DNA of 64,000 nt. It comes from JAFKFH01 sp017307375. GTDB taxonomy: Bacteria; Pseudomonadota; Alphaproteobacteria; Ferrovibrionales; Ferrovibrionaceae. The notes under the pieces are model-generated. The model was given only the letters and a program-made list of their open reading frames with translations. It was not told the DNA's origin and did no database searches. Of this stretch, positions 16,818-25,204 are shown in pieces (positions within the stretch are counted from its first letter, which is position 1; every line of letters begins with the position of its first letter). The stretch covers positions 1,116,001 to 1,180,000 of the forward strand of contig OZ245874.1 in assembly GCA_965229335.1 (NCBI GenBank). Direction: 5' to 3'. Both the position numbers and the translations under genes were made by a program.

Positions 16818-16888
16818 GATCGTAAACGATCGACATGGCGCACTCAACGAAATCAAGGCCTTGAGGCCAAACAAGAAATCGTCTTGTT
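16818..16888. promoter_or_regulatory. Two dyads in the divergent control region (candidate XRE-cupin operators)
   Basis: GATCGT-AA-ACGATC lies at 16818-16831, close to the regulator start, and AACAAGA-N5-TCTTGTT at 16870-16888, nearer the aminotransferase. Both lie in the 166 bases between the divergent starts. They are plausible operator sites for the regulator, but no known binding consensus was matched. Confidence 0.45.
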
Positions 16889-16956
16889 CAGTTTCGACGA
16901 ACTGGCAGAATCCGACGCGCCTGAAACCGACTTCACGCCGCTCGAGGGGCCGCCCA

Positions 16957-18297
16957 ATGTCGACTGCCACTGCCCGGGTCACCGAACCCAACCCGAACAA
17001 TCTTGAAGCCTTCTGGATGCCGTTCACGGCCAACCGGCAGTTCAAGTCGAACCCGCGCATGTTCACCGGCGCCAAGGACATGCACTACACCACCCAGGAT
17101 GGCCGCCAGGTGCTGGACGGCACGGCGGGCCTGTGGTGCTGCAACGCCGGCCACGGCCGCGACCGCATCGTGAAGGCAATCCAGGCCCAGGCGGCCGAGA
17201 TGGACTACGCCCCGGCGTTCCAGATGGGCCATCCGAAGATCTTCGAATTCGCCGCGCGCCTGACGGCGATGCTGCCGGGCGACCTCGACCATGCCTTCTT
17301 CACCAACTCGGGCTCGGAATCGGTCGATACCGCGCTGAAGATCGCGCTGGCCTATCACCGCGTCCGCGGCGAGGGCACCCGCACCCGTTTCATCGGGCGC
17401 GAGCGCGGCTATCACGGCGTCGGCTTCGGCGGCATCTCGGTCGGCGGCATCGTCAACAACCGCAAGTTCTTCGGGCCGCTGCTGGCCGGCGTCGATCACC
17501 TGCCGCACACCCATCTGCCGGAGAAGAACGCCTTCACCCGCGGCGAGCCGGAATACGGCGCGCATCTGGCCGAGGAACTGGAGCGTATCGTCGCGCTGCA
17601 CGACGCCTCGACCATCGCCGCGGTGATCGTCGAGCCGGTCGCCGGTTCGACCGGCGTGCTGATCCCGCCGAAGGGCTATCTGAAGCGCCTGCGCGAGATC
17701 TGCGACAAGCACGGCATCCTGCTGATCTTCGACGAGGTCATCACCGGCTTCGGGCGCCTGGGCACCGCCTTCGCCGCCGACCGCTTCGACGTCATCCCCG
17801 ACCTGATGACGGTCGCCAAGGGCATCACCACCGGCGCGGTGCCGATGGGCGCGGTGTTCGCCCGCAAGGGCATCTACGATGCGTTCATGCACGGGCCGGA
17901 AAACGCCATCGAGCTGTTCCACGGCTACACCTATTCCGGCCATCCGCTGGCTGCGGCGGCGGGTCTCGCCACCCTCGACGTCTACGCCGAGGAAGGGCTG
18001 TTCGAGAATGCCGCGAGCCTGTCGCAGTACTGGGAGGACGCGGTGCATGCGCTGAAGGGCCTGCCGCATGTCATCGACCTGCGCAACCTCGGCATCATCG
18101 CCGGCATCGAGCTGGCCTCGATCCCAGGCAAGCCGACGGCGCGGGCCTTCGACGCCTTCCTGCGCTGCTACGACAAGGGCCTGCTGATCCGCACCACCGG
18201 CGACATCATCGCGCTGTCGCCGCCGCTGATCCTGAAGAAGAGCGATATCGACGACATGTTCGGCATCCTGACCGACGTGCTGAAGACCCTGCCCTGA
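16957..18297 (+). CDS. Omega-amino acid (beta-alanine):pyruvate aminotransferase
   Basis: A 446-residue class III aminotransferase that would transfer the amino group of beta-alanine or 3-aminoisobutyrate to pyruvate, giving malonate or methylmalonate semialdehyde and alanine. Visible are 'LEAFWMPFTANRQFK', the PLP phosphate region TNSGSESVDTALKIA, the Asp of LLIFDEVITGFGRLG, and the internal-aldimine lysine in TVAKGITTGAVPMGAV. The ATG at 16957 gives the family's normal length with GAGGGG upstream; the frame stays open to 16624 but across the divergent regulator gene. Alanine dehydrogenase and semialdehyde dehydrogenase genes follow, completing the route to acyl-CoA. Confidence 0.9.
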   Translation: MSTATARVTEPNPNNLEAFWMPFTANRQFKSNPRMFTGAKDMHYTTQDGRQVLDGTAGLWCCNAGHGRDRIVKAIQAQAAEMDYAPAFQMGHPKIFEFAARLTAMLPGDLDHAFFTNSGSESVDTALKIALAYHRVRGEGTRTRFIGRERGYHGVGFGGISVGGIVNNRKFFGPLLAGVDHLPHTHLPEKNAFTRGEPEYGAHLAEELERIVALHDASTIAAVIVEPVAGSTGVLIPPKGYLKRLREICDKHGILLIFDEVITGFGRLGTAFAADRFDVIPDLMTVAKGITTGAVPMGAVFARKGIYDAFMHGPENAIELFHGYTYSGHPLAAAAGLATLDVYAEEGLFENAASLSQYWEDAVHALKGLPHVIDLRNLGIIAGIELASIPGKPTARAFDAFLRCYDKGLLIRTTGDIIALSPPLILKKSDIDDMFGILTDVLKTLP

Positions 18298-18309
18298 CCG
18301 GAGGGGCCC

Positions 18310-18335
18310 GGCGGCAGCCCGAAGGGGCTGCCGCC
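18310..18335 (+). terminator. Intercistronic hairpin between the aminotransferase and ald
   Basis: A perfect 11-base-pair stem (GGCGGCAGCCC, complement GGGCTGCCGCC) with loop GAAG sits 12 bases after the aminotransferase stop. There is no T-run, so it may stabilise the upstream mRNA or lower expression of ald, not stop transcription fully. Confidence 0.5.
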
Positions 18336-18399
18336 ACTCTGACGACAGCGAGATCAAAGAAGAACCAGGCCGCATTCCGCGTGCTTCAGGGAGGAAACG

Positions 18400-19518
18400 A
18401 TGCTTGTCGGCTGCCCGAAGGAAATCAAGAACAAGGAATTCCGCGTCGGCCTGACCCCGGCCGCCGTGCGCGAACTGGTCGGCCACGGCCACCAGGTGAT
18501 CGTGCAGACCCAGGCCGGCACGGCCATCGGCCTGCCCGATGAAGCCTACATCACCGCCGGTGCCGAGATCGTGGCGGATGCGGCGGCCGTGTTCGCCCGC
18601 GCCGACATGGTCGTCAAGGTCAAGGAACCGCAGCCGGCCGAGTGCGCGATGCTGCGCCCCGGCCAGCTGCTGTTCACCTATCTCCATCTGGCGCCAGATC
18701 CCGACCAGACCCGGGCGTTGCTGAAGTCGGGCGCCGTCGCCATCGCCTACGAGACCGTGACCGACGCCCGCGGCGGCCTGCCGTTGCTGGCGCCGATGTC
18801 GGAAGTGGCCGGGCGGATGTCGATCCAGGCCGGGGCCCACGCGCTGGAGATGGCGCAAGGCGGCCGCGGCATGCTGCTCGGCGGCGTGCCGGGCGTCGCG
18901 CCGGCCAAGGTGGCGGTGCTGGGCGGCGGGGTCGTCGGCACCAATGCCGCGCGCATGGCGGCCGGGCTGCAGGCCCAGGTCGTGATCCTCGATCGCTCGA
19001 TCGCCCGGCTGAAGGAACTCGACGCCCTGTTCGGCAATTCGGCCCAGACCCTCTATGCCACCGCCGAGGCGGTCGAACATGCGGTGCTGGAAGCCGACCT
19101 GGTCATCGGCGCCGTGCTGGTGCCGGGGGCGGCGGCCCCCAAGCTGGTGACCCGCGCGATGCTGCCGCGGATGAAGCGCGGCGCGGTGCTGGTCGACGTC
19201 TCGATCGACCAGGGCGGCTGCTTCGAGACCTCGCGTCCGACCACCCATTCCGACCCGACCTATATCGTCGACGGCATCGTCCACTACTGCGTGGCCAACA
19301 TGCCCGGCGGCGTGGCGCGGACCTCGACCTTCGCGCTGAACAACGCGACCCTGCCGTTCACGCTGGCCCTGGCCGACAAGGGCTGGCGGGCGGCGCTGGC
19401 CCGGGATCCGCATCTGAAGAACGGGCTCAACGTCGCCCATGGCCGCCTGACCTACAAGGCGGTCGCCGAGGCGCTGGCGCTCGACTACACCCCGGCCGAC
19501 GACCTGTTGGCCGCCTGA
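18400..19518 (+). CDS. ald: Alanine dehydrogenase
   Basis: A 372-residue L-alanine:NAD oxidoreductase, standard length. The N-terminus 'MLVGCPKEIKNKEFRVGLTP' includes the substrate-binding arginine, and K73-type lysine lies in VVKVKEP. His sits in LFTYLHLA, the NAD-binding motif is VAVLGGGVVGTNAARMA, and the C-terminal signature is 'NMPGGVARTSTFALNNAT'. It deaminates alanine to pyruvate and ammonium. Beside a pyruvate-dependent aminotransferase, this regenerates the amino acceptor so that beta-alanine nitrogen leaves as ammonium. AGGGAGG precedes the ATG. Confidence 0.95.
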   Translation: MLVGCPKEIKNKEFRVGLTPAAVRELVGHGHQVIVQTQAGTAIGLPDEAYITAGAEIVADAAAVFARADMVVKVKEPQPAECAMLRPGQLLFTYLHLAPDPDQTRALLKSGAVAIAYETVTDARGGLPLLAPMSEVAGRMSIQAGAHALEMAQGGRGMLLGGVPGVAPAKVAVLGGGVVGTNAARMAAGLQAQVVILDRSIARLKELDALFGNSAQTLYATAEAVEHAVLEADLVIGAVLVPGAAAPKLVTRAMLPRMKRGAVLVDVSIDQGGCFETSRPTTHSDPTYIVDGIVHYCVANMPGGVARTSTFALNNATLPFTLALADKGWRAALARDPHLKNGLNVAHGRLTYKAVAEALALDYTPADDLLAA

Positions 19519-19533
19519 ACCAAGAGAGAGACC

Positions 19534-21033
19534 ATGGCTGAACAGCTCAAGCATTTCATCAACGGCGCCTTCGTCGCGGGCACCAGCGGCCGCCAGGCCG
19601 ACGTGTTCAACCCCGCGACCGGGGCCAAATTGCGCGAAGTGCCGCTGGCCAGCCGTGAGGAAGTCGAGAAGGCCGTCGCCGCCGCGGCGGCGGCTTTCCC
19701 CGCCTGGGCCGACACCCCGCCGCTCAAGCGCGCCCGCACCATGTTTCGCTTCGTCGAACTGCTGGAAAAGCACCGCGAGGAAATCGGCGCGCTGATCACC
19801 GCCGAGCACGGCAAGGTCAAGGGCGACGCCGAGGGCGAAGTTCAGCGCGGCATCGAGAATGTCGAATATGCCTGCGGCATTCCGCAGCTGCTGAAAGGCG
19901 AATTCTCCGAGCGCGTGGGCACCGGCATCGACAGCTGGGCGGTTCGCCAGCCGCTGGGCGTGGTGGCCGGGATCACGCCGTTCAACTTTCCCGCGATGGT
20001 GCCGCTGTGGATGTTCCCCAACGCGCTGGCCTGCGGCAACACCTTCATCCTGAAGCCGTCCGAGCGCGATCCGTCGGCGGCGAACCTGCTGGCCGAATTG
20101 CTGCTGCAGGCCGGCCTGCCCAAGGGCGTGTTCAACGTCGTCCACGGCGACAAGGTCGCGGTCGACACGCTGCTGGAACATCCCGAGATCGAGGCGATCT
20201 CGTTCGTCGGGTCGACGCCGATCGCCGAATACATCTACCATACCGGGACCCGTCACAATAAGCGGGTCCAGGCGCTGGGCGGCGCCAAGAACCACATGAT
20301 CGTCATGCCCGATGCCGACCTCGACCAGGCGACCGACGCGGTGATGGGCGCGGCCTTCGGCTCGGCGGGCGAGCGCTGCATGGCGATTTCGGTCGCCGTG
20401 GCGGTGGGCGACCAGGTCGGTGACGCGCTGATCGAAAAGCTGAGCCCCCGCGTGCGCGCGATCAAGGTCGGGCCGGGCACCGATCCCGAAGCCGAGATGG
20501 GACCGCTGATCACCAAGGCGCATCATGACAAGGTCAAGGGCTATATCGACCAGGGCGTCAAGGAAGGCGCCGAACTCGTCGTCGATGGCCGCGGGCTCAA
20601 GCTGCAGGGCTACGAAGGCGGCTACTTCGTCGGTGGCACGCTGTTCGACCGCGTCACGCCGGAGATGACGATCTACAAGGAGGAGATCTTCGGGCCGGTG
20701 CTGGCGGTGATGCGCGTGCCCGACTACAAGACCGCCGCCAAGCTGATCAACGACCATGAATACGGCAACGGCACGGCGATCTTCACTCGCGACGGCGGGG
20801 TGGCGCGCGAATTCGCCGACCGCATCAAGGTCGGCATGGTCGGCATCAACGTGCCGGTGCCGGTGCCGGTCGCCTATCATTCTTTCGGCGGCTGGAAGCG
20901 GTCGCTGTTCGGCGACCTGCACATGTACGGCCCGGAAGGCGTGAAGTTCTACACCAAGCTGAAGACCATCACCGCGCGCTGGCCGGACGGCCCGGCCACC
21001 GGTGCGCAGTTCAACTTCCCCACCATGCGCTGA
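19534..21033 (+). CDS. mmsA: CoA-acylating (methyl)malonate-semialdehyde dehydrogenase
   Basis: A 499-residue aldehyde dehydrogenase of the MmsA/IolA subfamily. It converts malonate or methylmalonate semialdehyde to acetyl- or propionyl-CoA, with NAD and CoA. Family marks are 'HFINGAFVAGTSGR', 'PLGVVAGITPFNFPAMVPLWM', 'FVGSTPIAEYIY', and the catalytic Cys282 in GSAGERCMAIS, with the 'NVPVPVPVAYHSFGGWK' C-terminal signature. It follows ald by 15 bases and would finish beta-alanine and 3-aminoisobutyrate degradation from uracil and thymine. Confidence 0.95.
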   Translation: MAEQLKHFINGAFVAGTSGRQADVFNPATGAKLREVPLASREEVEKAVAAAAAAFPAWADTPPLKRARTMFRFVELLEKHREEIGALITAEHGKVKGDAEGEVQRGIENVEYACGIPQLLKGEFSERVGTGIDSWAVRQPLGVVAGITPFNFPAMVPLWMFPNALACGNTFILKPSERDPSAANLLAELLLQAGLPKGVFNVVHGDKVAVDTLLEHPEIEAISFVGSTPIAEYIYHTGTRHNKRVQALGGAKNHMIVMPDADLDQATDAVMGAAFGSAGERCMAISVAVAVGDQVGDALIEKLSPRVRAIKVGPGTDPEAEMGPLITKAHHDKVKGYIDQGVKEGAELVVDGRGLKLQGYEGGYFVGGTLFDRVTPEMTIYKEEIFGPVLAVMRVPDYKTAAKLINDHEYGNGTAIFTRDGGVAREFADRIKVGMVGINVPVPVPVAYHSFGGWKRSLFGDLHMYGPEGVKFYTKLKTITARWPDGPATGAQFNFPTMR

Positions 21034-21052
21034 CCAGAAGGAGGGCACCGCG

Positions 21053-21334
21053 ATGAAGCCTGCCACCGGTACCGTACAGATCGAAACCGACCGCGTCCGC
21101 GTCACCGAATGGAGCTTCGAGCCCGGTGCCGCCACCGGCTTTCACCGGCATGAGCACGACTACGTGGTCGTGCCGGTGATCGACGGCGACCTGATCATCC
21201 GCGACGCGGATGGCGAGCGCCGCGTGCCGCTGAAGACCGGCGTGTCCTATACCCGGCTGGCCGGGGTCGAGCATGACGTGATCAACGGCAACGACTATCC
21301 GTTCCGCTTCATCGAGGTCGAACTGCTGCCGTAA
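21053..21334 (+). CDS. Small cupin-domain protein
   Basis: A 93-residue single-domain cupin with the two conserved motifs: 'GAATGFHRHEHDYVVVPVIDG' (metal ligands H and E/H) and 'YTRLAGVEHDVINGNDYPFRF'. The ATG at 21053 follows AAGGAGGG. It is the last gene of the aminotransferase-ald-mmsA operon. Cupins of this size may bind metal or isomerise small molecules; its part in beta-alanine catabolism is unknown. Confidence 0.8.
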   Translation: MKPATGTVQIETDRVRVTEWSFEPGAATGFHRHEHDYVVVPVIDGDLIIRDADGERRVPLKTGVSYTRLAGVEHDVINGNDYPFRFIEVELLP

Positions 21335-21342
21335 GACGACGA

Positions 21343-21369
21343 TCCGGGGTGGTTCCGGCCGCCACCCCG
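21343..21369 (+). terminator. Hairpin after the cupin gene
   Basis: A perfect 9-base-pair stem (CCGGGGTGG at 21343-21351, CCACCCCGG at 21361-21369) begins 8 bases after the cupin stop. It lacks a T-run. It probably marks the end of the aminotransferase operon. Confidence 0.55.
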
Positions 21370-21427
21370 GCTTGGCGCTGACGGCGCGGGCTGCTAGCCT
21401 GACCGGCTTCCATTGCTGTCAGAGCTT

Positions 21428-22828
21428 ATGATGTCCGTGACCCTGATTTCCGAACTGCGTGCCATCGTCGGCGAGGACGGTGTCCTCGACATGGCCGGCG
21501 ACATCGCCGGCTATCGCGGCGACCTGGCCTATCCGCAGGGCGCCGATGTGGTCTGCGCGGTGCGACCGCGCACGGCAGGCGAGGTTTCCGCCGTGGTTGC
21601 CGCCTGCGCCAGGGCCGGCATTCCCATCGTGCCGCGCGGCGGCGGTACCGGTCTCGCGGGCGGGGCGACTCCGTCGCAGGCCAGCATCGTCGTCTCGTTC
21701 GAGCGGATGCGCCGGATCCGCGCCATCGACCCGATCGGCAACACCATGACGGTGGAGGCCGGTTGCACGCTCGGCGATGCCCAGCGCGCGGCGCGCGACG
21801 CCGGCCGCCTGCTGGGCCTTGATCACGGCGGGGCCGGATCGAGCCAGATCGGCGGCAATCTGTCGACCAATGCCGGCGGCAACAATGTCCTGCGCTACGG
21901 CATGGCGCGTGAGCAGGTGCTGGGGATCGAGGCGGTGCTGGCGGACGGCACGATCCTCGATCTGCTGGCGCCGCTGCGCAAGAACAACGCCGGCTACGAT
22001 CTGCGTCACCTGCTGATGGGCGCGGAAGGCACGCTGGGCCTGATCACCGCTGCCACCTTGCGGCTGCAGCCGCTGCCGGTGGTGCGTGCGACGGCCTGCG
22101 TCGGCGTGGCGGCGGTGACCGATGCACTGAGCGTGCTGCGGCGGCTGCGCGAGGAATTCGGCGAGATGATCTCGGCCTGCGAATTGCTGCCGCGGGCAGG
22201 GCTGGAGCTGGTCTGCCGGCATGTCGATGGCGCCCGCGAACCGTTCGACCCGCCGGCGCCGTGGACGCTGCTGCTGGAGCTGGACACGGCCGCCCGGGCC
22301 TTCGACCTGCCTGCCGCCCTCGAAGCCTCGCTGGCCGCGATGATGGAGGACGGGGTGGTCACCGGCGGCGCGCTCGCGACGAGCGAGGCCCAGCGCGCGG
22401 CTTTCTGGAAGCTGCGCGAGGGCCTGCCGGCCACGCTGATCGCGATGCCCTTCTGCCTCAAGGCCGATACCGCGGTGCCGGTGACCGCCATTCCCGACTT
22501 CATCGTCCGCGCCGGGGCGGCGGTCGCCGCGGTCGATCCGGGCTGCACGCCGATGCCGTTCGGCCATCTCGGCGACGGCAACATCCACTTCAATGTACTC
22601 GCGCCGCAAGGGGCACAGACGCCCGATCTGATGGCTCGGCTGCAACGGGCGATCGAGGATGTCTCGCTCGAACTGGGCGGCACGGTCTCGGCCGAGCATG
22701 GCATCGGGCGCTCGCGCCGCGACGCCTTGCTGCGCATGCGCGGCGAGGCGACGATCGGGGCGATGCGGCGGGTGAAGGCCGCCTTCGATCCGCACGGCCT
22801 GTTCAACCCGGGCAAGATCTTTCCCTAG
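21428..22828 (+). CDS. FAD-linked oxidoreductase, GlcD / D-lactate dehydrogenase type
   Basis: A 466-residue flavoprotein of the FAD_binding_4 / FAD-oxidase_C families that oxidises 2-hydroxy acids such as D-lactate, glycolate or D-2-hydroxyglutarate. The FAD pyrophosphate region reads 'VPRGGGTGLAGGATP', then 'GGNLSTNAGGNNVLRYG', with the C-terminal active-site segment 'PFGHLGDGNIHFNV' and 'SAEHGIGRSRRDAL'. The start is uncertain among ATG 21428, ATG 21431 and a TTG at 21413; the first ATG has a weak GAG spacing. It converges with a TetR gene and overlaps it by 4 bases. Confidence 0.85.
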   Translation: MMSVTLISELRAIVGEDGVLDMAGDIAGYRGDLAYPQGADVVCAVRPRTAGEVSAVVAACARAGIPIVPRGGGTGLAGGATPSQASIVVSFERMRRIRAIDPIGNTMTVEAGCTLGDAQRAARDAGRLLGLDHGGAGSSQIGGNLSTNAGGNNVLRYGMAREQVLGIEAVLADGTILDLLAPLRKNNAGYDLRHLLMGAEGTLGLITAATLRLQPLPVVRATACVGVAAVTDALSVLRRLREEFGEMISACELLPRAGLELVCRHVDGAREPFDPPAPWTLLLELDTAARAFDLPAALEASLAAMMEDGVVTGGALATSEAQRAAFWKLREGLPATLIAMPFCLKADTAVPVTAIPDFIVRAGAAVAAVDPGCTPMPFGHLGDGNIHFNVLAPQGAQTPDLMARLQRAIEDVSLELGGTVSAEHGIGRSRRDALLRMRGEATIGAMRRVKAAFDPHGLFNPGKIFP

Positions 22829-23469
22829 TCGCGCGGCACCAGCCCGCCGGGGATCGGCGGCAGCGGCCGGCGGGCGATCTCGGCCGCTTCGTCGAAATCG
22901 ATGCCCAGGGCGCGCAGCACCACGGTCGCGGTGGCCTGGGCATGGTTCTTGGGCACCGTGCCGGCAATCGCTGTCCGCATGGCGCCGGTACAGGTGCCGA
23001 TGATCGCGTTCATGGCGGCCAGCTGGCTCGGCACCCGGAAGCGGCCCTGGCGAATCCCGAGCTGCAGGTCTTCCCGGACATAGGATGCGGTGACCTCGAT
23101 CAGTTCGGGCGAGACCAGCACGACGTCCATCATCATGCGCGCCCATTCCGGGTGGTCGAGGGCCAGGCCGACATAGCGCCGGTTGCCGATGGCCATGCGC
23201 TCGGCGGCATCGGTGATGTGCCGGTAGCTCTCGTCGATCCGTTCCGACAGGGTCCGCGCCGTCTGGACCGCGACAGCCTCCATGACCGCTTCCTTGGTCG
23301 GGAAGTGGTTGTAGAACGTGCCGTTGGCCACGCCGGCGGCGACGGCGATTTCTTGGATCGACGAATTGGCGACACCCTTCCCGGCGAAGACGCGGATCGC
23401 CGCATCGATCAGCTGGCGGCGGGTGCGCTCGCGTTTCGGTGGCAACGCTTGCCGGCTTGACTTCGTCAT
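22825..23469 (-). CDS. TetR-family transcriptional regulator
   Basis: A 214-residue repressor. The N-terminal helix-turn-helix is typical: 'RRQLIDAAIRVFAGKGVANSSIQEIAVAAGVANGTFYNHFPTKEAVME'-like order with 'NGTFYNHF' as recognition-helix end (residues about 15-62). The C-terminal ligand domain is not assignable. It is divergent from the VOC dioxygenase gene, 54 bases away, and probably represses it in response to an aromatic or related compound (inference). Confidence 0.87.
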   Translation of the reverse strand: MTKSSRQALPPKRERTRRQLIDAAIRVFAGKGVANSSIQEIAVAAGVANGTFYNHFPTKEAVMEAVAVQTARTLSERIDESYRHITDAAERMAIGNRRYVGLALDHPEWARMMMDVVLVSPELIEVTASYVREDLQLGIRQGRFRVPSQLAAMNAIIGTCTGAMRTAIAGTVPKNHAQATATVVLRALGIDFDEAAEIARRPLPPIPGGLVPRD

Positions 23470-23473
23470 AAAA

Positions 23474-23500
23474 TTACTGTTTCTCTCATTTTTGAAGTAA
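23474..23500. promoter_or_regulatory. AT-rich divergent control region with dyad (candidate TetR operator)
   Basis: The 54 bases between the TetR and dioxygenase starts are AT-rich against a GC-rich background. They hold TTACT (23474-23478) and AGTAA (23496-23500) as an inverted repeat with 17 bases between, and two copies of CTCTCA(T/A)TTT. A site for the adjacent TetR protein is likely, but the exact operator is not proven. Confidence 0.45.
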
Positions 23501-23523
23501 CTCTCAATTTTGGAGGAAATCCC

Positions 23524-24399
23524 ATGTCCGCATCGATGAGGCTAGGCCATCTGGCCTTCGAAGTCAGCAACCTCGCGCGCTGGCGCCAGTTCTGCGACGC
23601 CGTGCTCGGCCTCGGCGCCGGCAGTGTCGTCCCCGACGCCGGGGTCGTCTACCCGACCGGGCGGCCCGGCCAGACCCTGACCCTGCGCCAGGGACCGCGT
23701 GACGATGTCGCCAAGATCGGGCTGGAATTGCCGGACACCGTCGCCCTGTCCGAGCTTACGGCGCGGCTGGTCGCGGCCGGCGTCACGGCCGACGGCCCCG
23801 ACGTCACGTTCCGCGATCCCGAAGGGTTGGCGATCCACGCCTATGTCGGAACCGCTGCCGACGAAGCGGCCCCGGCCCTGCCGATGCTGGGCCATGCCGC
23901 GCTGGTCGTATCCGACCTGCCGGTGATGGAACGATTCTATGTCGATGTGCTCGGCTTCCGCGTCACCGAGCGGCTGTCGACCCGGGTCGGCCCGATCGAC
24001 GTGCGCGGCATTTTCCTGCATTGCGACGAGGTCCACCATACGCTGGCGCTGTTCGCCCTGCCGCTGCGTCGGCGGCTGCATCACTTCATGCTGGAAGTGC
24101 CGCGCCTCGACATGGTCGGCCAGTCGTTCGAACGGGCGCGGGCGGTCAAGGTGCCGTTGAGCCTCGGCCTCGGGCAGCATCCGGCGCCGGACGGCACGTT
24201 TTCGTTCTACGGCTGCACGCCCTCGGGCTTCGACTTCGAGATCGGCACCGGGTCGGGTCGCATCGATCCGGCCGAATGGTCGGAGGTGGCGACCAGCACG
24301 ACCAGCGTCTGGGGCCACAAGCCGACGATGGGGATGCAGTTGCGCACGCTGCGCGAGATGGTGTCGGCGAAACTGCGCGGGCATGCCCGCGCAGCCTGA
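23524..24399 (+). CDS. VOC-family ring-cleavage extradiol dioxygenase-like protein
   Basis: The 291-residue protein has two vicinal-oxygen-chelate modules (about 5-115 and 123-265) as in type I extradiol dioxygenases (catechol 2,3-dioxygenase/BphC). The expected metal triad is present: His in MLGHAALVV (about 123), His in LHHFMLEV (about 189) and Glu in GFDFEIGTG (about 240). The C-terminal 'VWGHKP' is also seen in this group. GGAGGAAAT precedes the ATG. Only the TetR gene is a neighbour, so the substrate, a catechol or a non-aromatic analogue, is unknown. Confidence 0.82.
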   Translation: MSASMRLGHLAFEVSNLARWRQFCDAVLGLGAGSVVPDAGVVYPTGRPGQTLTLRQGPRDDVAKIGLELPDTVALSELTARLVAAGVTADGPDVTFRDPEGLAIHAYVGTAADEAAPALPMLGHAALVVSDLPVMERFYVDVLGFRVTERLSTRVGPIDVRGIFLHCDEVHHTLALFALPLRRRLHHFMLEVPRLDMVGQSFERARAVKVPLSLGLGQHPAPDGTFSFYGCTPSGFDFEIGTGSGRIDPAEWSEVATSTTSVWGHKPTMGMQLRTLREMVSAKLRGHARAA

Positions 24400-24407
24400 T
24401 CGCGGTA

Positions 24408-25100
24408 TCAGCCGATCCCGCATCCCTTGAGGATGATGCGCACGACGGTCTGCTCGGCGACACGAAAAACATCGTCGTCGACGGCATCCCTGTCGAGCAC
24501 TGCGGCGATCTGGGCGGCGAAGTCGGCATAGGTCTGGGTCGACGCCCAGATCATGAACATCAGATGGGCCGGGTCGACCGGGTCCATCTTGCCTTCCGCC
24601 GCCCAGCGGGCCATCACCTGCCCCTTTTCCCGGACGAGGTTGCGCAGCCGGCCCTTCATGAAGTTCGAGACATGGCGGCCGCCGCCGATCACCTCGATCG
24701 CCCACAGCCGCGACGAATCCGGCCAGTCGCGCGAGGCGCGGATTTTATTCTGGACGTAGTGGCCGATCGCTTCGGCGGGATCGGCGTCGGGCTGGATCTC
24801 GTCCATCGCCCCGAGCCAGAGATCGAGGATGTTCTCGATCACGCTGTCGTAGAGCTGCTGCTTGGTGCCGAAATAATAATGCAGGTTCGGCTTGGGCACC
24901 CCGGCCTTGCGCGCGATCTCGGCCGTGGTGGCGCCGTTGAAGCCCTTCTTGGCGAAGACCTGTTCGGCCGCCTTGAGAATAATTGCCTGATTGCGCTCGC
25001 GGATCGAGCCGGCGGCCGGTTTCTCGGCCGTTTCCGCCGCGCTCGGGGCGGTCTTCCGGGCCGCTGTCGCGGCGCTGCTGCCTGCTCGCTTGCTGCTCAC
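24408..25100 (-). CDS. rutR: RutR-like TetR regulator of pyrimidine catabolism
   Basis: The 230-residue protein matches the RutR family, which senses uracil/thymine. A basic, low-complexity N-terminus precedes the HTH 'KKGFNGATTAEIARKAGVP' with 'KPNLHYYFGTKQQLYDSVIE'. The C-terminal domain has the family's 'SRLWAIEVIGGG' and 'HLMFMIWASTQTYADFA', containing the Trp/Gln pocket. The GTG at 25100 has AAAGG nine bases upstream; a TTG three codons earlier would sit on that site. It is divergent from preTA, and perfect or near-perfect RutR boxes lie in front of preT and hydA. Confidence 0.9.
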   Translation of the reverse strand: MSSKRAGSSAATAARKTAPSAAETAEKPAAGSIRERNQAIILKAAEQVFAKKGFNGATTAEIARKAGVPKPNLHYYFGTKQQLYDSVIENILDLWLGAMDEIQPDADPAEAIGHYVQNKIRASRDWPDSSRLWAIEVIGGGRHVSNFMKGRLRNLVREKGQVMARWAAEGKMDPVDPAHLMFMIWASTQTYADFAAQIAAVLDRDAVDDDVFRVAEQTVVRIILKGCGIG

Positions 25101-25164
25101 TTTGATCAACCTTTGTGCTTTGCAATGCTTACCAATTGAGCGCTGATTCGGTCAAAAAAATTTC

Positions 25165-25180
25165 TTGACCGTTTGGTCAG
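25165..25180. promoter_or_regulatory. RutR-type operator 1 (distal to preT)
   Basis: TTGACCGTTTGGTCAG differs from the RutR consensus only at the inner seventh and the last base. It lies in the rutR-preT divergent region, 65 bases from the rutR start, so it may serve autoregulation of rutR as well as preT control. The centre lies 40 bases from the second operator, about four helical turns, allowing cooperative binding on one face. Confidence 0.75.
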
Positions 25181-25204
25181 GATGGCCGGATATTACCCAG
25201 GCAC

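Noticed and set aside
16242..17081. A longer XRE-cupin protein beginning at 17081.
   Set aside because: The extra 97 codons overlap the divergent aminotransferase and have no domain; the HTH begins directly after the ATG at 16790.
16933..21135. A 1,400-codon open frame on the - strand.
   Set aside because: It covers the aminotransferase, alanine dehydrogenase and semialdehyde dehydrogenase genes, which are clear on the + strand. The frame is open only because of GC bias.
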